Assembly (NCBI GenBank): GCA_963761705.1
Contig: CAVXHK010000004.1
Location: forward strand, 186,001 to 250,000
Length of the DNA: 64,000 bases
DNA from: CAVVKW01 sp963761705
Lineage (GTDB): Bacteria > Verrucomicrobiota > Verrucomicrobiia > Chthoniobacterales > JAATET01
Direction of reading: 5' to 3'
Shown here: piece after piece, positions 23,866 through 33,633 of the stretch
Layout: every line of letters starts with the position of its first letter
Position numbering within the stretch: the stretch's first letter is position 1
The notes under the pieces: model-generated
What the model saw: the letters and a program-made list of their open reading frames with translations, nothing else
The model's database searches: none
Told to the model about the DNA's origin: nothing
Position numbers and translations under genes: made by a program

Positions 23866-26800
23866 ATGGGAAGAAGTGCGCCGTCGTTCGCCTTCTTTTT
23901 CATGCAGGACCTAATTCAACGTTCTCTCAAGGCATCCGTTTGGGGCGCGGCGATCGCGTTTGCCCCGCTCTCCGGTGCGGTTGCGGACGTGAATTCGACG
24001 TGGTTTGACGCCGACGGGGGGCGCTGGGAGCATGGGAGCTGGGACGATGGCGTGCCGAATGGTGCCGGGGACGGGGCGTCGATTTTTGTATCGTCGCCGT
24101 CGGGTGCGAATCGTGAGGTGGCCTTCGCGTTGCCGCAGCCTCTTGGTCTGGATCGCTTGCTACTGGTGAGTAGTTCCAGCCGCGTGACTTTCGGAGCGGC
24201 GGCAGATTCTCTGACGATGCAGTCGGCGATCGTCGGTGGTCGCTCGATCCTGAACGTCCAAAACTATGCGCCCGGGATTACCGATTTCCTGCCAAGGGTG
24301 ACGGCGGATCGATTGAGGGTCGAATCTCAAGGAGCGGTCCATTTCGCAGGTGGGTTTGACGTTCAGGCCGACCTGGATCTCGTGACGCGAGGTTCGTTCT
24401 CAGTGGCGAGCGGAATCCGCGCTCACAGCGTTGCCCTCTCCGCCCGCGAAGAACTTCCGACGGATACGGTAAATTTCCGAGGTCCCATCTCGGCTAATAA
24501 GCAGATCAACATGAATTTCGAGCGGGTGGGATCCGTGCGGTTTCACGATTCGATCGAGGCTGATTACGTGTCCGTGAACGCGGCGTTAGCCGACGACGGG
24601 CGGGCTGTCTTTAGTCAAACGATGACCGGGCGCGCGTTGGTCGATCTCAATATTTCCAACGGCGACGTGACGGTGGCAAACGTTGAGGGGGATCATGTCA
24701 ATTTGGTCGGTGGAAGCGGGGTGGCGACCCTTGGGTTGGGGGCGTCCGTGCAAAGTTTGCAGGTCGAAGGACGTGGAACCGTGCGGATCGCGAACATCGC
24801 CGATGGCTTCAGCGGATCGGTTTTCGGCAACGTCGAGGGGACGTTTGACGTCGTCACGGATTTGGTGCCGCACGAAGTGAGCGGGTTGAGGACGGGGACG
24901 TTGCGAATCTCGGGTGGGGGGCGGTTCGAAGTCGGGGAGATCCGGAACAGTTTCGGCTCGCCGGATCCGGTGCGGGTGGAACTGGCGGGCGGAGAGTTAT
25001 TCGTGTCGAAAGCCGCGGGCGTTTCCCTTCCCGGGGTGATCGTCAACGGGGGGCAGTCGGCTATTGTTTTCGGCGAAGAGGCGGACTCGACTCCCTTGAA
25101 GGTCGGAGCGATCGATCGAACGGCCGACTCGTTGTTGCTCGTCCGGCGTGAAGTGTCGGGGGAGGACGCCAGATTAAAACTGAGCGGAGCGCCGACGTTG
25201 GTGGGCACGGGAGCGGTGGGAACGGACAGTGTGAGAGTGCTGAGCGGTGTGGTCTTCGACTCGACCGCATCGCAGTCGGGAACCGGCTTCGCAACCTACG
25301 ACGCGGATAGTGGGACGCTGCGGGCACTGGTGGAGGATGAATACCGGACCTCGGTCGGGGCTGGTGCGAACGTGAAGCTGGGGGGTGGGTTGACGACCGC
25401 AATGGGACCGGTATCGGTTAATTCGCTGGTCCTCGGCGGTGGGACAACTTTGCGGTTCTCGGGTCCGGTGTTCGACGTCCGAAGCGGGATGGTGATTTCC
25501 ACCGGAGAATCGGCGAACGTGATTGATCGGTTGGGGGGCGGTCAGCAGATGGGGAGTGCGGGGCAGAGGCTTCTCCATTTTTTCACCGAAACGGATCTGA
25601 CGGTCAACGTGGGCGTGCCGTGGAAGCTGGTGAAGTCGGGGGAGGCGCGCATGGTTTACCGTCCGGGTGGGATGCCAACAAGGGATATCGTCGTGAACCG
25701 AGGGACCTTGGAAATCGACGGCTATGGGCAGCTTGACTCGTTGACGGTTCGGTCCGGGGGGATCTTGCGGACCGACGCGCCATTGAACGGACGGGTTGCG
25801 GCGGCGATTGAGCGGGGTGGACGGTGGGAGGTGAGCGGACCTGACCAGGCGATTGATTCACTCCAGGGACGGGGCACGATCGTGGGTGTCGGGGGCGGCG
25901 ATCCGACGCGGGTGGAGTTCAACGCCCCTCAATCCAATCCTTTCGAAACGACTGAACTTGGTGTGGCCTTTGCGGGGAACCTTGATCTGGTTCTCGGGAC
26001 TTCGAACCCGCTCGTGCTCACGGGAAAATCGCTCCACACGGGGGAGACGTGGATCCTGTCGGAAAATTTGACGCTGGGGGTGGACGAGGCGCTGTCGGCG
26101 GAGTCGGTGCTGCGCTTGAGTGGGCGGCTGAACCTGGACGGTTTCCGGACGAGTGTTGGCGGGCTGCGGGTGGATAGCTTTGGGATCATCGACGGCGGGT
26201 CAGGTGGGGCGATGGGCCAACTGACTTTGGACGTTGGTGCTGGGCAGGCTGAGTCGGCTGTCGTGCGGATCGAAGGGGGGACCCGGCTCGTGAAACGGGG
26301 CGAGGGAAGTCAGACGATCAACGCCAATTTGCTGGACGCGCACGGAGGCGCGGAGTTCGACGTTCGGGAAGGAACGCTGGTAGTGGACGGCGGACATTGG
26401 GGCGAGCGCGGCCAGCTGCGGGTGGGTGGCGAAGGAAGGCTGGAGGTGCGAATGGATCCCGATGGGTTTGTTGAGGTCGTTGACGTTGCCAGCGGGGCTC
26501 GGGTGCGGCGGGAGTCGCGGATATTTTCCGGCCAGGACGCGCACCGGTATCGGAGCGAGGCGGGGGGAAGAACGGAATTTGCGCTGTTGCGCGCGGAAGC
26601 GGGCGAGTATCTGGCGGAGTTTGGTGATGGCGTGGCGGGGGTGACGTTGGGCGAGACGATCGATCTCTCCGAGACGGGTGATCTCAAATTTGTCCTCCAG
26701 ATTGGCTTTGATTCGGTGGCGCTGGCAGATTCGGTGAGTGATTTGCGGTTGGGGTGGTTTGATGGCGGCGAGTGGATCGAGGCAATTTTGGGGAACTCGG

Positions 26801-27027
26801 TGCGGCGGGAGAATTTCGTGGGAGAGGTGGCTTGGAGTGACGAGTTTCTGCTGGGGGATTGGGGCGTGGACCCAGCTGCGGGCGAGATTTGGGCGGTCGT
26901 GGATCACGGTGGGAGTTTTGCCGTGATCGCGGTTCCTGAGGTGGGAACGGTTGGGCTGGTTGTCGTCGGATTGATGGCAGTCTTTTGGATGGGGCGTCGA
27001 AAAAGCGATCCACTTTCCACTCGGTAG
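23866..27027 (+). CDS. Giant beta-rich surface protein with PEP-CTERM tail
   Basis: A 1053-residue protein. ATG 23866 was chosen because AAGGGGA stands six to seven bases upstream; it leads into a signal peptide ending near SGAVADVNS. The body (about 40-1000) is Gly/Val/Ser-rich with repeating short strands, resembling the autotransporter-associated beta-helix of verrucomicrobial surface proteins (for example STWFDADGGRWEHGSWDDG at the start, a hallmark of such passengers). No beta-barrel follows. Instead the end is VPEVGTVGLVVVGLMAVFWM then GRRK: the VPE motif, a membrane helix and a basic tail, which is the PEP-CTERM exosortase sorting signal. Role unknown; adhesion or envelope structure is a guess. 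No exosortase is in the window. Confidence 0.75.
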   Translation: MGRSAPSFAFFFMQDLIQRSLKASVWGAAIAFAPLSGAVADVNSTWFDADGGRWEHGSWDDGVPNGAGDGASIFVSSPSGANREVAFALPQPLGLDRLLLVSSSSRVTFGAAADSLTMQSAIVGGRSILNVQNYAPGITDFLPRVTADRLRVESQGAVHFAGGFDVQADLDLVTRGSFSVASGIRAHSVALSAREELPTDTVNFRGPISANKQINMNFERVGSVRFHDSIEADYVSVNAALADDGRAVFSQTMTGRALVDLNISNGDVTVANVEGDHVNLVGGSGVATLGLGASVQSLQVEGRGTVRIANIADGFSGSVFGNVEGTFDVVTDLVPHEVSGLRTGTLRISGGGRFEVGEIRNSFGSPDPVRVELAGGELFVSKAAGVSLPGVIVNGGQSAIVFGEEADSTPLKVGAIDRTADSLLLVRREVSGEDARLKLSGAPTLVGTGAVGTDSVRVLSGVVFDSTASQSGTGFATYDADSGTLRALVEDEYRTSVGAGANVKLGGGLTTAMGPVSVNSLVLGGGTTLRFSGPVFDVRSGMVISTGESANVIDRLGGGQQMGSAGQRLLHFFTETDLTVNVGVPWKLVKSGEARMVYRPGGMPTRDIVVNRGTLEIDGYGQLDSLTVRSGGILRTDAPLNGRVAAAIERGGRWEVSGPDQAIDSLQGRGTIVGVGGGDPTRVEFNAPQSNPFETTELGVAFAGNLDLVLGTSNPLVLTGKSLHTGETWILSENLTLGVDEALSAESVLRLSGRLNLDGFRTSVGGLRVDSFGIIDGGSGGAMGQLTLDVGAGQAESAVVRIEGGTRLVKRGEGSQTINANLLDAHGGAEFDVREGTLVVDGGHWGERGQLRVGGEGRLEVRMDPDGFVEVVDVASGARVRRESRIFSGQDAHRYRSEAGGRTEFALLRAEAGEYLAEFGDGVAGVTLGETIDLSETGDLKFVLQIGFDSVALADSVSDLRLGWFDGGEWIEAILGNSVRRENFVGEVAWSDEFLLGDWGVDPAAGEIWAVVDHGGSFAVIAVPEVGTVGLVVVGLMAVFWMGRRKSDPLSTR

Positions 27028-27037
27028 ACGCGTTGCA

Positions 27038-28066
27038 ATGACAGAGCCATTGAAAGCAGTCTTGGTTGGGTGTGGCGGGATGGCCGGCGTCTGGTTGGAT
27101 GCCGTGAAGTTGGTCGGCCAGGTCGAGTTGTGCGGGTTTGTCGATCTCAGTGAAAAAGCCGCGAAGAAGCGGGCGTCGGATGCTGGGGCTGATTCCGCAG
27201 TGACCGGTACCGATCTCGCGGAGGTCTTGGAGAAGGTCGGTCCGGACGTCGTTTTCGACTGCACGATCCCCGAAGCGCATCACGGGGTGACCCTGGCCGC
27301 GCTGGATCACGGCTGCCACGTGCTGGGTGAGAAACCGTTGGCGGATTCGATGGCTGCCGCGCGCGAGATGGTTGCCGCAGCGGAACGGGCCGGCAAGATT
27401 TACGCAGTCATTCAGAATCGGCGCTACGTTCCGGAGATACGGCGGTTGCGGAGTTTCTTGGAGACCGGAGGGTTGGGGGAATTAACGACGGTGAACAGCG
27501 ACTTCTACCTAGGTGCGCATTTTGGTGGTTTCCGCGAGAAAATGCCGCACGTGCTGCTTCTGGACATGGCGATCCACACGTTCGACGCAGCGCGCTACAT
27601 TTCCGGGGCGGACCCCGTGGCGGTTTACTGCCGGGAATGGAATCCGCGCGGGTCCTGGTATGATCAAGACGCCTCGGCGATCGCGCTTTTCGAAATGTCC
27701 GACGGAATCACCTATACCTACCGGGGAAGTTGGTGCGCGGAGGGATTAAATACGTCCTGGGAATGCGACTGGCGGATCATCGGGACGAAAGGCAGCGCGA
27801 AGTGGGACGGGGGAGCGAGGTTTGAAGCCGAGACGGTGTCGGATTCATCCAGTCTGATGTGGGATGCGTCTCCGGTCGATTGGCCGCCGCATGATCCCGG
27901 CTCGAAGAGCGATGGGCACGTTGGATTGCTGCGGGAATTTGTGGATTGCGTGCGCACGGGGCGCGTTCCCGAGACCGCCGCCTCGGAGAACATCAAGAGC
28001 CTGGCCATGGTTTTTGCCGCGATCGAGAGTTCCGAGTGCGGACGGCGAGTGGAGATTTCACTATGA
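27038..28066 (+). CDS. Gfo/Idh/MocA family oxidoreductase
   Basis: A 342-residue NAD(P)-dependent sugar-type oxidoreductase. The N-terminal Rossmann fold has VLVGCGGMAGVWLDAV (8-23) and the family motif HVLGEKPLADSM near 92-103, where EKP contacts the cofactor and substrate. The C-terminal part has MAIHTFDAARYISG near 180-193, in which the His is the usual catalytic candidate. The substrate cannot be told from sequence. It begins 10 bases after the surface protein gene, so it may be co-transcribed. No ribosome site stronger than its neighbours is visible. Confidence 0.9.
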   Translation: MTEPLKAVLVGCGGMAGVWLDAVKLVGQVELCGFVDLSEKAAKKRASDAGADSAVTGTDLAEVLEKVGPDVVFDCTIPEAHHGVTLAALDHGCHVLGEKPLADSMAAAREMVAAAERAGKIYAVIQNRRYVPEIRRLRSFLETGGLGELTTVNSDFYLGAHFGGFREKMPHVLLLDMAIHTFDAARYISGADPVAVYCREWNPRGSWYDQDASAIALFEMSDGITYTYRGSWCAEGLNTSWECDWRIIGTKGSAKWDGGARFEAETVSDSSSLMWDASPVDWPPHDPGSKSDGHVGLLREFVDCVRTGRVPETAASENIKSLAMVFAAIESSECGRRVEISL

Positions 28067-28278
28067 ACCACCGGACGGCTGCGACGGCTCCTCGGGGAAC
28101 GGAAGTGAGGGTCGGTCGGCAAACATCTCGACTCGCCGTGATCGCCTGAACGGTGCGATGACGGGAAAAATGATTGATCTCACGGAGGTTGATCCGTCGA
28201 GATTTACGCTGCAGCTCAGTTTTGAGGCAGGGATGGCGGCTGAGGCCTCGGAGAAACTGCGGGGTGGAGGGTGTTGCG

Positions 28279-29360
28279 TCAATCCGTCGTAACGGTCTGA
28301 CAACGGGCGATGTCGTAGCGGGGGGCGTCGACGTGGCGGGCCGGGTAGGCTGATGATTCGTTGATCGTGTTGCCGGCGATCGTGAGGCCGTCAACGCGAC
28401 GGGCGAAAACAATGCGACCGTCGAAGGCGTCGAAGGTGTTGTCTTCGATGCGGACGTTGCGGTGGAAGGTTGATTCGGGAGCGTCGTCGGCGGTCGTGAT
28501 CTGGATGGTGGCCTTGCCCCAAATGCCGTGGTTGCAATTGTCGAAGTGATTGCCGCGAATGAGGACATCGCGGACGGCCCCGGCTTCGAACCAATAATTG
28601 GTGTCGCTGACGATGAGGATGGCCGCGCCGGGGACGTGGAGGTGATTGTTTTCGATTCGGACCTGGCCGGGTGTCGAGATCAGGAATCCGCGCGCACGGT
28701 TGCCGCGGCAGGTGCAGCCCTCGATGACAACGTCGGGTGTCCAGGTGAGGTTCTCGACGGCGTCGCCGAGAGTGATTCCGTCGGGCACATCCTGGTCGAG
28801 GGTCAGTCGGGTGATTTCCTTGTTCACCCGGGTCACCGTTTGCACGGTGGCGTCCCCGAGGGTGTCCATGGTGGCGGAACTCAGGAGGGCGATGTGGTCG
28901 CGGGGGGCGGCGATCGCGAGGCCGAATTGCTGGTAGTGGATCAGCCGGACCTCCAGTTCGTTGGGGGCGGGCTGAGCCGTGATCTTGGCGTAGATCCCGT
29001 GGATGTTCGTTGGGTCGTCCATTTGGTTCTCGAATCGACAATCGGTCATCCGGATGAGGCCCCGGCAGTTGACGAAGTGGGTCGCGTCGGCGGCGGTGGA
29101 GATCATCCGGCTCTCGTCGACGGGTGGGGCGACGACGACGCGGTCGAGGGCGAGATCGGTGCTGCGCTGGGCGATGACGCCCATGCCGCCGGCGTGGTGA
29201 AGGGTGACGTCGGCCAACCTCACGTCCGCGCTGTCGGAGACGACGATGCCGGGTGATTCGCGGCGCTCGTCCATGAAGGCGAGAACGTTGCCGATCTGGG
29301 GTCGGGGTTCGCGGAAGTCAGCGAAAATGCGGACGCGACCGGGGACGATTTCTTCCGCCC
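28279..29360 (-). pseudogene. 3' remnant of a GH110-type alpha-1,3-galactosidase (parallel beta-helix)
   Basis: About 360 codons of a right-handed beta-helix enzyme. VPGRVRIFADFREPRPQIGN, then SPGIVVSDSADVRLADVTLH, HAGGMGVIAQRS, RMISTAADATHFVNCRG and FENQMDDPTNIHGIY follow the order of the C-terminal half of GH110 galactosidases, and it ends normally at 28279. Everything N-terminal to VPGRV is missing: the frame enters from unrelated sequence at about 29360, where a truncated permease gene on the same strand ends. Lacking its N-terminal half and signal peptide it is unlikely to be functional. The intergenic stretch 28067-28278 before the preceding plus-strand gene shows nothing recognisable. 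Confidence 0.72.
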
Positions 29361-29926
29361 GGTGGCGTCGGCCGAAGTGAAAGTTGTCGTTCGGGTTCCG
29401 ACGACCATACCCACAGAGCCAGAACGAACAGCACCGCTGCGACAACGTAGTAGCCGTGCGGCGCGTGGCGGAAGATGCCGACGGCAGTGATCGCCAGCCC
29501 GATGGCGGCGAGAAGGAGGCCGGTTACGCGGAGGCCCCGCCATTTTGAAAGAATGGCCCAGACGCACCCGAGCAGGGAGACCACGAGCAGGATGGCACTG
29601 GCGACGTAGAGCGCGCAAACGAGCGGGAGGCCGTCGGCGAGCGGCCGGACGGCGAGGAGATCGGCAAAATTGCGCAGGCCGACGAATTGGAGCGGAACCT
29701 CGGGTTTCAGCGACCAGTTTGTGAAGGCCATGCCGAAGGAGAGGATGACCGGAAAGAGCGTGAAGAAGAGAAAGCCGAGAAGGTTCGGCGCGAGGAAGGC
29801 GAGGGCGACGACCAGAGTCGCGCTGGGGCGGAAGCGGCGTCTGCGTTTGGGAGCGGGCGTCGTGAGGAGCGGGGCACCGCCCGCGTAGGGGGTCGGCGGA
29901 GCGGGTTGGGATTCGGAAGGGGGCAT
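29318..29926 (-). pseudogene. 5' remnant of a sugar ABC transporter permease
   Basis: A 202-codon frame from ATG 29926. After a Pro-rich cytoplasmic start, VVALAFLAPNLLGFLFFTLF (about 36-55), VILSFGMAFTNWSL and LQFVGLRNFADLL (about 73-85) match the N-terminus of MalF-type sugar permeases. Three more hydrophobic segments follow (about 96-118, 125-143, 150-168), but the permease domain with its EAA loop is absent. Homologous-looking sequence ends near 29400 and the frame closes at 29318 inside the start of the GH110 remnant, in a different frame. A deletion joining the two genes explains both truncations. No other ABC components are nearby. Confidence 0.7.
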
Positions 29927-30046
29927 TTCGGGCGAGAGGGCAGACGAGAGGATGCCCCGACGGGATGCCTGTCGCGAGTGAATTGGATTTTTACGTAAAT
30001 CAGACCGGGAGTTTTCGAGTGAATCGATCGTGCCTAGCCTACCTGG

Positions 30047-30910
30047 ATGGCGAAGTTGATTTTGGGATTCGTCGCACTTGCGTTGAGCGTGCTGACGTTG
30101 AAAGCCGAGGGGGTTGCATCGACCGTTGCGTATCTGGGAGAGGATCGCGCCGAGCGGCTGGACGTCTGGCTGCCACCGGAAAATTTCGAGGCACCGTATC
30201 CGGCGGTCATCCTCATTCACGGCGGGGGCTGGCGGACGGGTGGCCGGGACGGATACCCGGAGAAAACGAACGCGGCCGTCTTGGTTGCGGCAGGGTATGT
30301 TGTGATTTCGATCGATTATTTGCTCAATGAAGTGAAGGACGGTCGGGTGGTGAAAGTGGCGTGGCCGCGGAACTTTCAGGACTGCGAGGCGGCGCTGGAG
30401 TGGACGCGGACCGTCGGCGTCGAAGAGTTCGGTGTTGATCCCGATCGGGTGGCGGTAATGGGTCTGTCGGCGGGGGCGACGTTTGCCGTGCTGCTGGCCG
30501 CCCGACATCCGAAGGAGATTCGGGCCGTCGTCGATCTCTACGGGAGAATGGACATGAGTTCGACTCGTCCTGAAATCTTTGCGGGTGCGACGGATGAGGA
30601 GACGAAGGCCAATCTCCGGGCGGCGTCTCCGATCCTACAGCTTTCCGGAGCAATGCCGCCGGTGTTCGTTTCCCACGGCGAACTGGATAAAATCGTCCCG
30701 ATCGCTGAGTCGCGCTCGCTGGTGGCCGCGTTGAAGGCAACCGGAGTCGCTCACCAATACGTCGAGATCGCCGGTGCGCCGCACGGCTACCTGCTGAAGA
30801 GCCAATGCGCGGATCTGCGACCGCAGTTGTTCGAATTTTTGCAACGGAATCTGGAATCGCGCGAGGTTGGCAGATCTGATGCGAGCGACTTGGGTTCGGA
30901 AATTAGGTGA
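30047..30910 (+). CDS. Secreted alpha/beta-hydrolase (esterase/BD-FAE-like)
   Basis: A 287-residue exported hydrolase: signal peptide 1-21. The oxyanion motif HGGGW is at about 59-63 and the nucleophile elbow GLSAG at about 143-147; Asp of the triad is probably in HGELDKIVP near 208-216 and His in GAPHGYLL near 246-253. The HGGGW plus GxSAG pair points to the HSL/carboxylesterase branch that includes feruloyl or acetyl esterases acting on polysaccharide side chains. In this setting, near a galactosidase remnant, a role in glycan degradation is plausible but unproven. ATG 30047; the gene is single and intact. Confidence 0.87.
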   Translation: MAKLILGFVALALSVLTLKAEGVASTVAYLGEDRAERLDVWLPPENFEAPYPAVILIHGGGWRTGGRDGYPEKTNAAVLVAAGYVVISIDYLLNEVKDGRVVKVAWPRNFQDCEAALEWTRTVGVEEFGVDPDRVAVMGLSAGATFAVLLAARHPKEIRAVVDLYGRMDMSSTRPEIFAGATDEETKANLRAASPILQLSGAMPPVFVSHGELDKIVPIAESRSLVAALKATGVAHQYVEIAGAPHGYLLKSQCADLRPQLFEFLQRNLESREVGRSDASDLGSEIR

Positions 30911-31049
30911 CGCCTCGTCGGGAACCGAGTGGTGTTTTCGGTCGCGAATCCGAGCGAGTCGGGGGCGGGTGGTAGGAGCACGTGAAAACGGCGTGCCTGG
31001 ATTCGTCGCTTGTCGTTGGGCGGCGGAAAGATAAAAGGGCGGGTCTTTC

Positions 31050-32654
31050 ATGAGCGAGAACAGGTTGAATACCCGGGCGTCGGGGGTGGTCGCCGTGGCG
31101 GTGATGTGCTCGCGGGTGCTGGGCCTCGTTCGGGAAATTCTGTTTTCGGCGCTGTTTGGGTCGAAGCTGCTGGGGATCTTCATCGTGGCGTTTCGCGCTC
31201 CGAATTTGCTGCGGGATCTGTTTGCGGAGGGAGCGCTTTCGACGGCATTCATCACCGTTTTTTCGAAGAAGATCGAGACCGAGGGACCGAACGCGGCTTG
31301 GGCGTTGGCGGCCAAGATGTTGACGCTGGCGACGGTGTTCATGAGCGTGGTGACGGTGCTCGGGGTGGTGTTTGCGGAGCCGCTGATCGATCTGCTGGCG
31401 GGCGGGTTCGCGGCGGAGTCGCGCGACATGACGATCCTGCTGACGCGGATCATGTTTCCGTTCATTCTCATGGTGTCGCTGGCGGCGCTGGTGATGGGAA
31501 TGCTGAATTCGCGGAACGTCTTCGGAGTGCCGGCGATGGCCTCCAGTTTTTTCAACATCGGGTCGATCATCGGTGGATTGGGGCTGGGCTACTGGATGGA
31601 TCCAGAGTTCGGCGAGCGGGCGCTGATTGGGCTGGCGATGGGGACTCTGATTGGCGGGATGTTGCAGTTGCTCGTGCAGGTGCCGTCGTTGGGGACGGTG
31701 GGGTTCAAGTTTCGGCCTGACTTCATGTGGCGAGACGAGGGGGTGCGACGGACGCTTGCGCTCATGGTTCCGTCGGTGATCGCGGCGAGCGCGGTGCAAG
31801 TGAACGTATTCGTCAACACGAGCTTCGCGACCTTCACGCCGGGTGGACCGTCGGCGGTGACGTGGCTCAATAACTCGTTTCGGCTGATGCAGCTGCCGCT
31901 GGGAATCTTCGGCGTGGCGGTGGCGACGGTGACGTTGCCGGTCGTCTCGCGGATCGCGGCGAGCGTGGACCCTAGTAATTTTGGGCCGACGCTCGGGAAA
32001 GCGCTGCGGCTGGTCGTTTTCCTGACGCTGCCGTCGGCGGTCGGGCTTTATCTTTTAGCGCACCCGATCATCGACGTGATTTATCAGCGGGGCGGATTTC
32101 TGCCCGAGGATTCGTTGCAGACGGCGTTTGCGCTGCAGCTTTACGTGCTGGGATTGGTGTCCTACGCGGGGATCAAGGTCTTCTCACCGGCGTTTTACGC
32201 GATTGATCGGAAGTGGACGCCGATGCTGGTGAGCTTCGGGTCGATCTCGCTCAACATCGTGCTGAACTACTACCTCATCTTCGTCGAGGATTGGGGACAC
32301 CGGGGCTTGGCGCTGTCGACAGCGGTGTCGGCGACGCTCAATTTCGTGACGCTGTACGTGCTGATGGGGCGGACAACGGGGAACTTGGAGACCGGGCGGC
32401 TGGTGGTCGCGGTGGCGAAGTGCGTGGTCGCGGCGGCGGGGCTGGGCGCGGTGTGTTGGTGGGCGCTTGGGCGGTGGGAAGAGACCTTGCTGACGGGGCC
32501 GCTGTTGGTGCGGCTGGGTCTGCTGGGGGCTGTGATCGTGGGAGCCGCTGGGGTCTACGCGGGGATCTGTTGGCTACTGCGGGTCGAGGCGATGCGGGAC
32601 GCTGGGAATGTGGTGATCCGAAAGTTGGGACGCGCTCGTATTAGCGGAAAATGA
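31050..32654 (+). CDS. murJ: Lipid II flippase MurJ
   Basis: A 534-residue polytopic membrane protein of the MVF/MATE-like superfamily, flipping lipid II across the inner membrane for peptidoglycan synthesis. The N-terminus SRVLGLVREILFSALFGSK (about 18-36), the motif FRAPNLLRDLFAEGALSTAF (about 47-66) and QVNVFVNTSFA near 251-261 are MurJ hallmarks. Roughly fourteen hydrophobic helices can be counted. ATG 31050 is the only sensible start. Its last bases overlap the following hydrolase start (ATGA at 32651-32654), so the two genes are coupled. Confidence 0.97.
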   Translation: MSENRLNTRASGVVAVAVMCSRVLGLVREILFSALFGSKLLGIFIVAFRAPNLLRDLFAEGALSTAFITVFSKKIETEGPNAAWALAAKMLTLATVFMSVVTVLGVVFAEPLIDLLAGGFAAESRDMTILLTRIMFPFILMVSLAALVMGMLNSRNVFGVPAMASSFFNIGSIIGGLGLGYWMDPEFGERALIGLAMGTLIGGMLQLLVQVPSLGTVGFKFRPDFMWRDEGVRRTLALMVPSVIAASAVQVNVFVNTSFATFTPGGPSAVTWLNNSFRLMQLPLGIFGVAVATVTLPVVSRIAASVDPSNFGPTLGKALRLVVFLTLPSAVGLYLLAHPIIDVIYQRGGFLPEDSLQTAFALQLYVLGLVSYAGIKVFSPAFYAIDRKWTPMLVSFGSISLNIVLNYYLIFVEDWGHRGLALSTAVSATLNFVTLYVLMGRTTGNLETGRLVVAVAKCVVAAAGLGAVCWWALGRWEETLLTGPLLVRLGLLGAVIVGAAGVYAGICWLLRVEAMRDAGNVVIRKLGRARISGK

Positions 32655-33370
32655 GTTTATTCCGATGGATTGGGGGAGGGTTGCTGGCAGCCGTAACGGT
32701 AGCGGGGGCGAGCGAGATCAAGTCGCGGCGCGAGCACTTCGTGAGTGGCGGGGACCGGATCAACGTCGACGTCTTTGGGCCGGGCGACGTGACGCGAGCC
32801 GTCATCGTGCTGCACGGAGCGGGCGGGATGATGTTTGACGGCGGGCAGGTTAAGGCGCTGGCCCGGGACTTGGCGGCGGCGGGGATGACGGCCTACGTGG
32901 TGAATTATTTTAACAAGACGAACGATTGGTTTCAGCTCGGCGACGCTGGCTTGATCGAGGGGTTTCCGACTTGGTTGGGGGTGGTGGACGACGCGGTCGA
33001 GTGGGTGAGCGGGCTGAGCGGAGGGCAGCCGATCGGGATCTACGGGTATTCGCTGGGGGGATTTTTAGCCGTGAAACAGGGCGCGGGGGACTCGCGAGTC
33101 GGGGCGGTGGTCGAGCAATCGGGGGGGATCTGGGTGAAGTTTGGCCGGGTGGAGGGGAAGTTGCCACCGGTGCTCATCGCGCACGGGACGGAGGACGAGC
33201 GGGTTTACTTCAACCTCAACCCGCCGCGGATCCAGAAGCTGGGGTCGGAACACGGGACCGTCGTCGAGTTGATGGCAATCGAGGGTGGGAAACACCGGCT
33301 GGATGACGCCGCGCAGGAGCGGGTGAACGTGGCGGCGGTAGCATTCTTCGAGCGGTGGCTCGGGGAGTGA
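32651..33370 (+). CDS. Dienelactone-hydrolase-like secreted alpha/beta-hydrolase
   Basis: A 239-residue protein with a short signal-like N-terminus (MSLFRWIGGGLLAAVTVAGA). HGAGGMMFD near 55-63 forms the oxyanion region, GIYGYSLGGFLA near 130-141 the nucleophile elbow, HGTEDERV near 180-187 the acid, and GGKHRLDD near 211-218 the His. This fits the dienelactone hydrolase branch of the fold. It is translationally coupled to murJ, which does not by itself indicate a peptidoglycan role. Substrate unknown. Confidence 0.85.
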   Translation: MSLFRWIGGGLLAAVTVAGASEIKSRREHFVSGGDRINVDVFGPGDVTRAVIVLHGAGGMMFDGGQVKALARDLAAAGMTAYVVNYFNKTNDWFQLGDAGLIEGFPTWLGVVDDAVEWVSGLSGGQPIGIYGYSLGGFLAVKQGAGDSRVGAVVEQSGGIWVKFGRVEGKLPPVLIAHGTEDERVYFNLNPPRIQKLGSEHGTVVELMAIEGGKHRLDDAAQERVNVAAVAFFERWLGE

Positions 33371-33570
33371 ACTTCGGTTGCCGAAACGGCGCGGGGCCGC
33401 GGGTCTTCGTGTGAACCGACGGGTGAGTCGAGCTTGTTTGGGCGGGGTGGAAGCGCAGTTCGCGGTCAGCCGACGCGTCGCAGCCATCCGGGCTGCGAAC
33501 TTCCGAGTGGCGGAACTGCAGGTTCTTCGACTTCGATCGATGTGAGCCAGTTAATCTTGAACCAATGAAC

Positions 33571-33633
33571 GGACTGACCCCGGCATCTCGGACTGACCCC
33601 GGCATCTGACCCCGGCATGACCTTGACCCCGGG
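33571..33633. repeat. Short direct repeats of CTGACCCCGGCAT
   Basis: CTGACCCCGGCATCT at 33574-33588 and 33593-33607, an overlapping CTGACCCCGGCATGA at 33606-33620, and TTGACCCCGGG at 33623-33633. On the minus strand these read as GGGGTCAG boxes. The array starts exactly where the homology of the DACNV pseudogene ends. Similar GGGGTCAG-rich intergenic elements are often linked to REP-associated Y1 transposases, but no transposase is present here. Confidence 0.65.
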
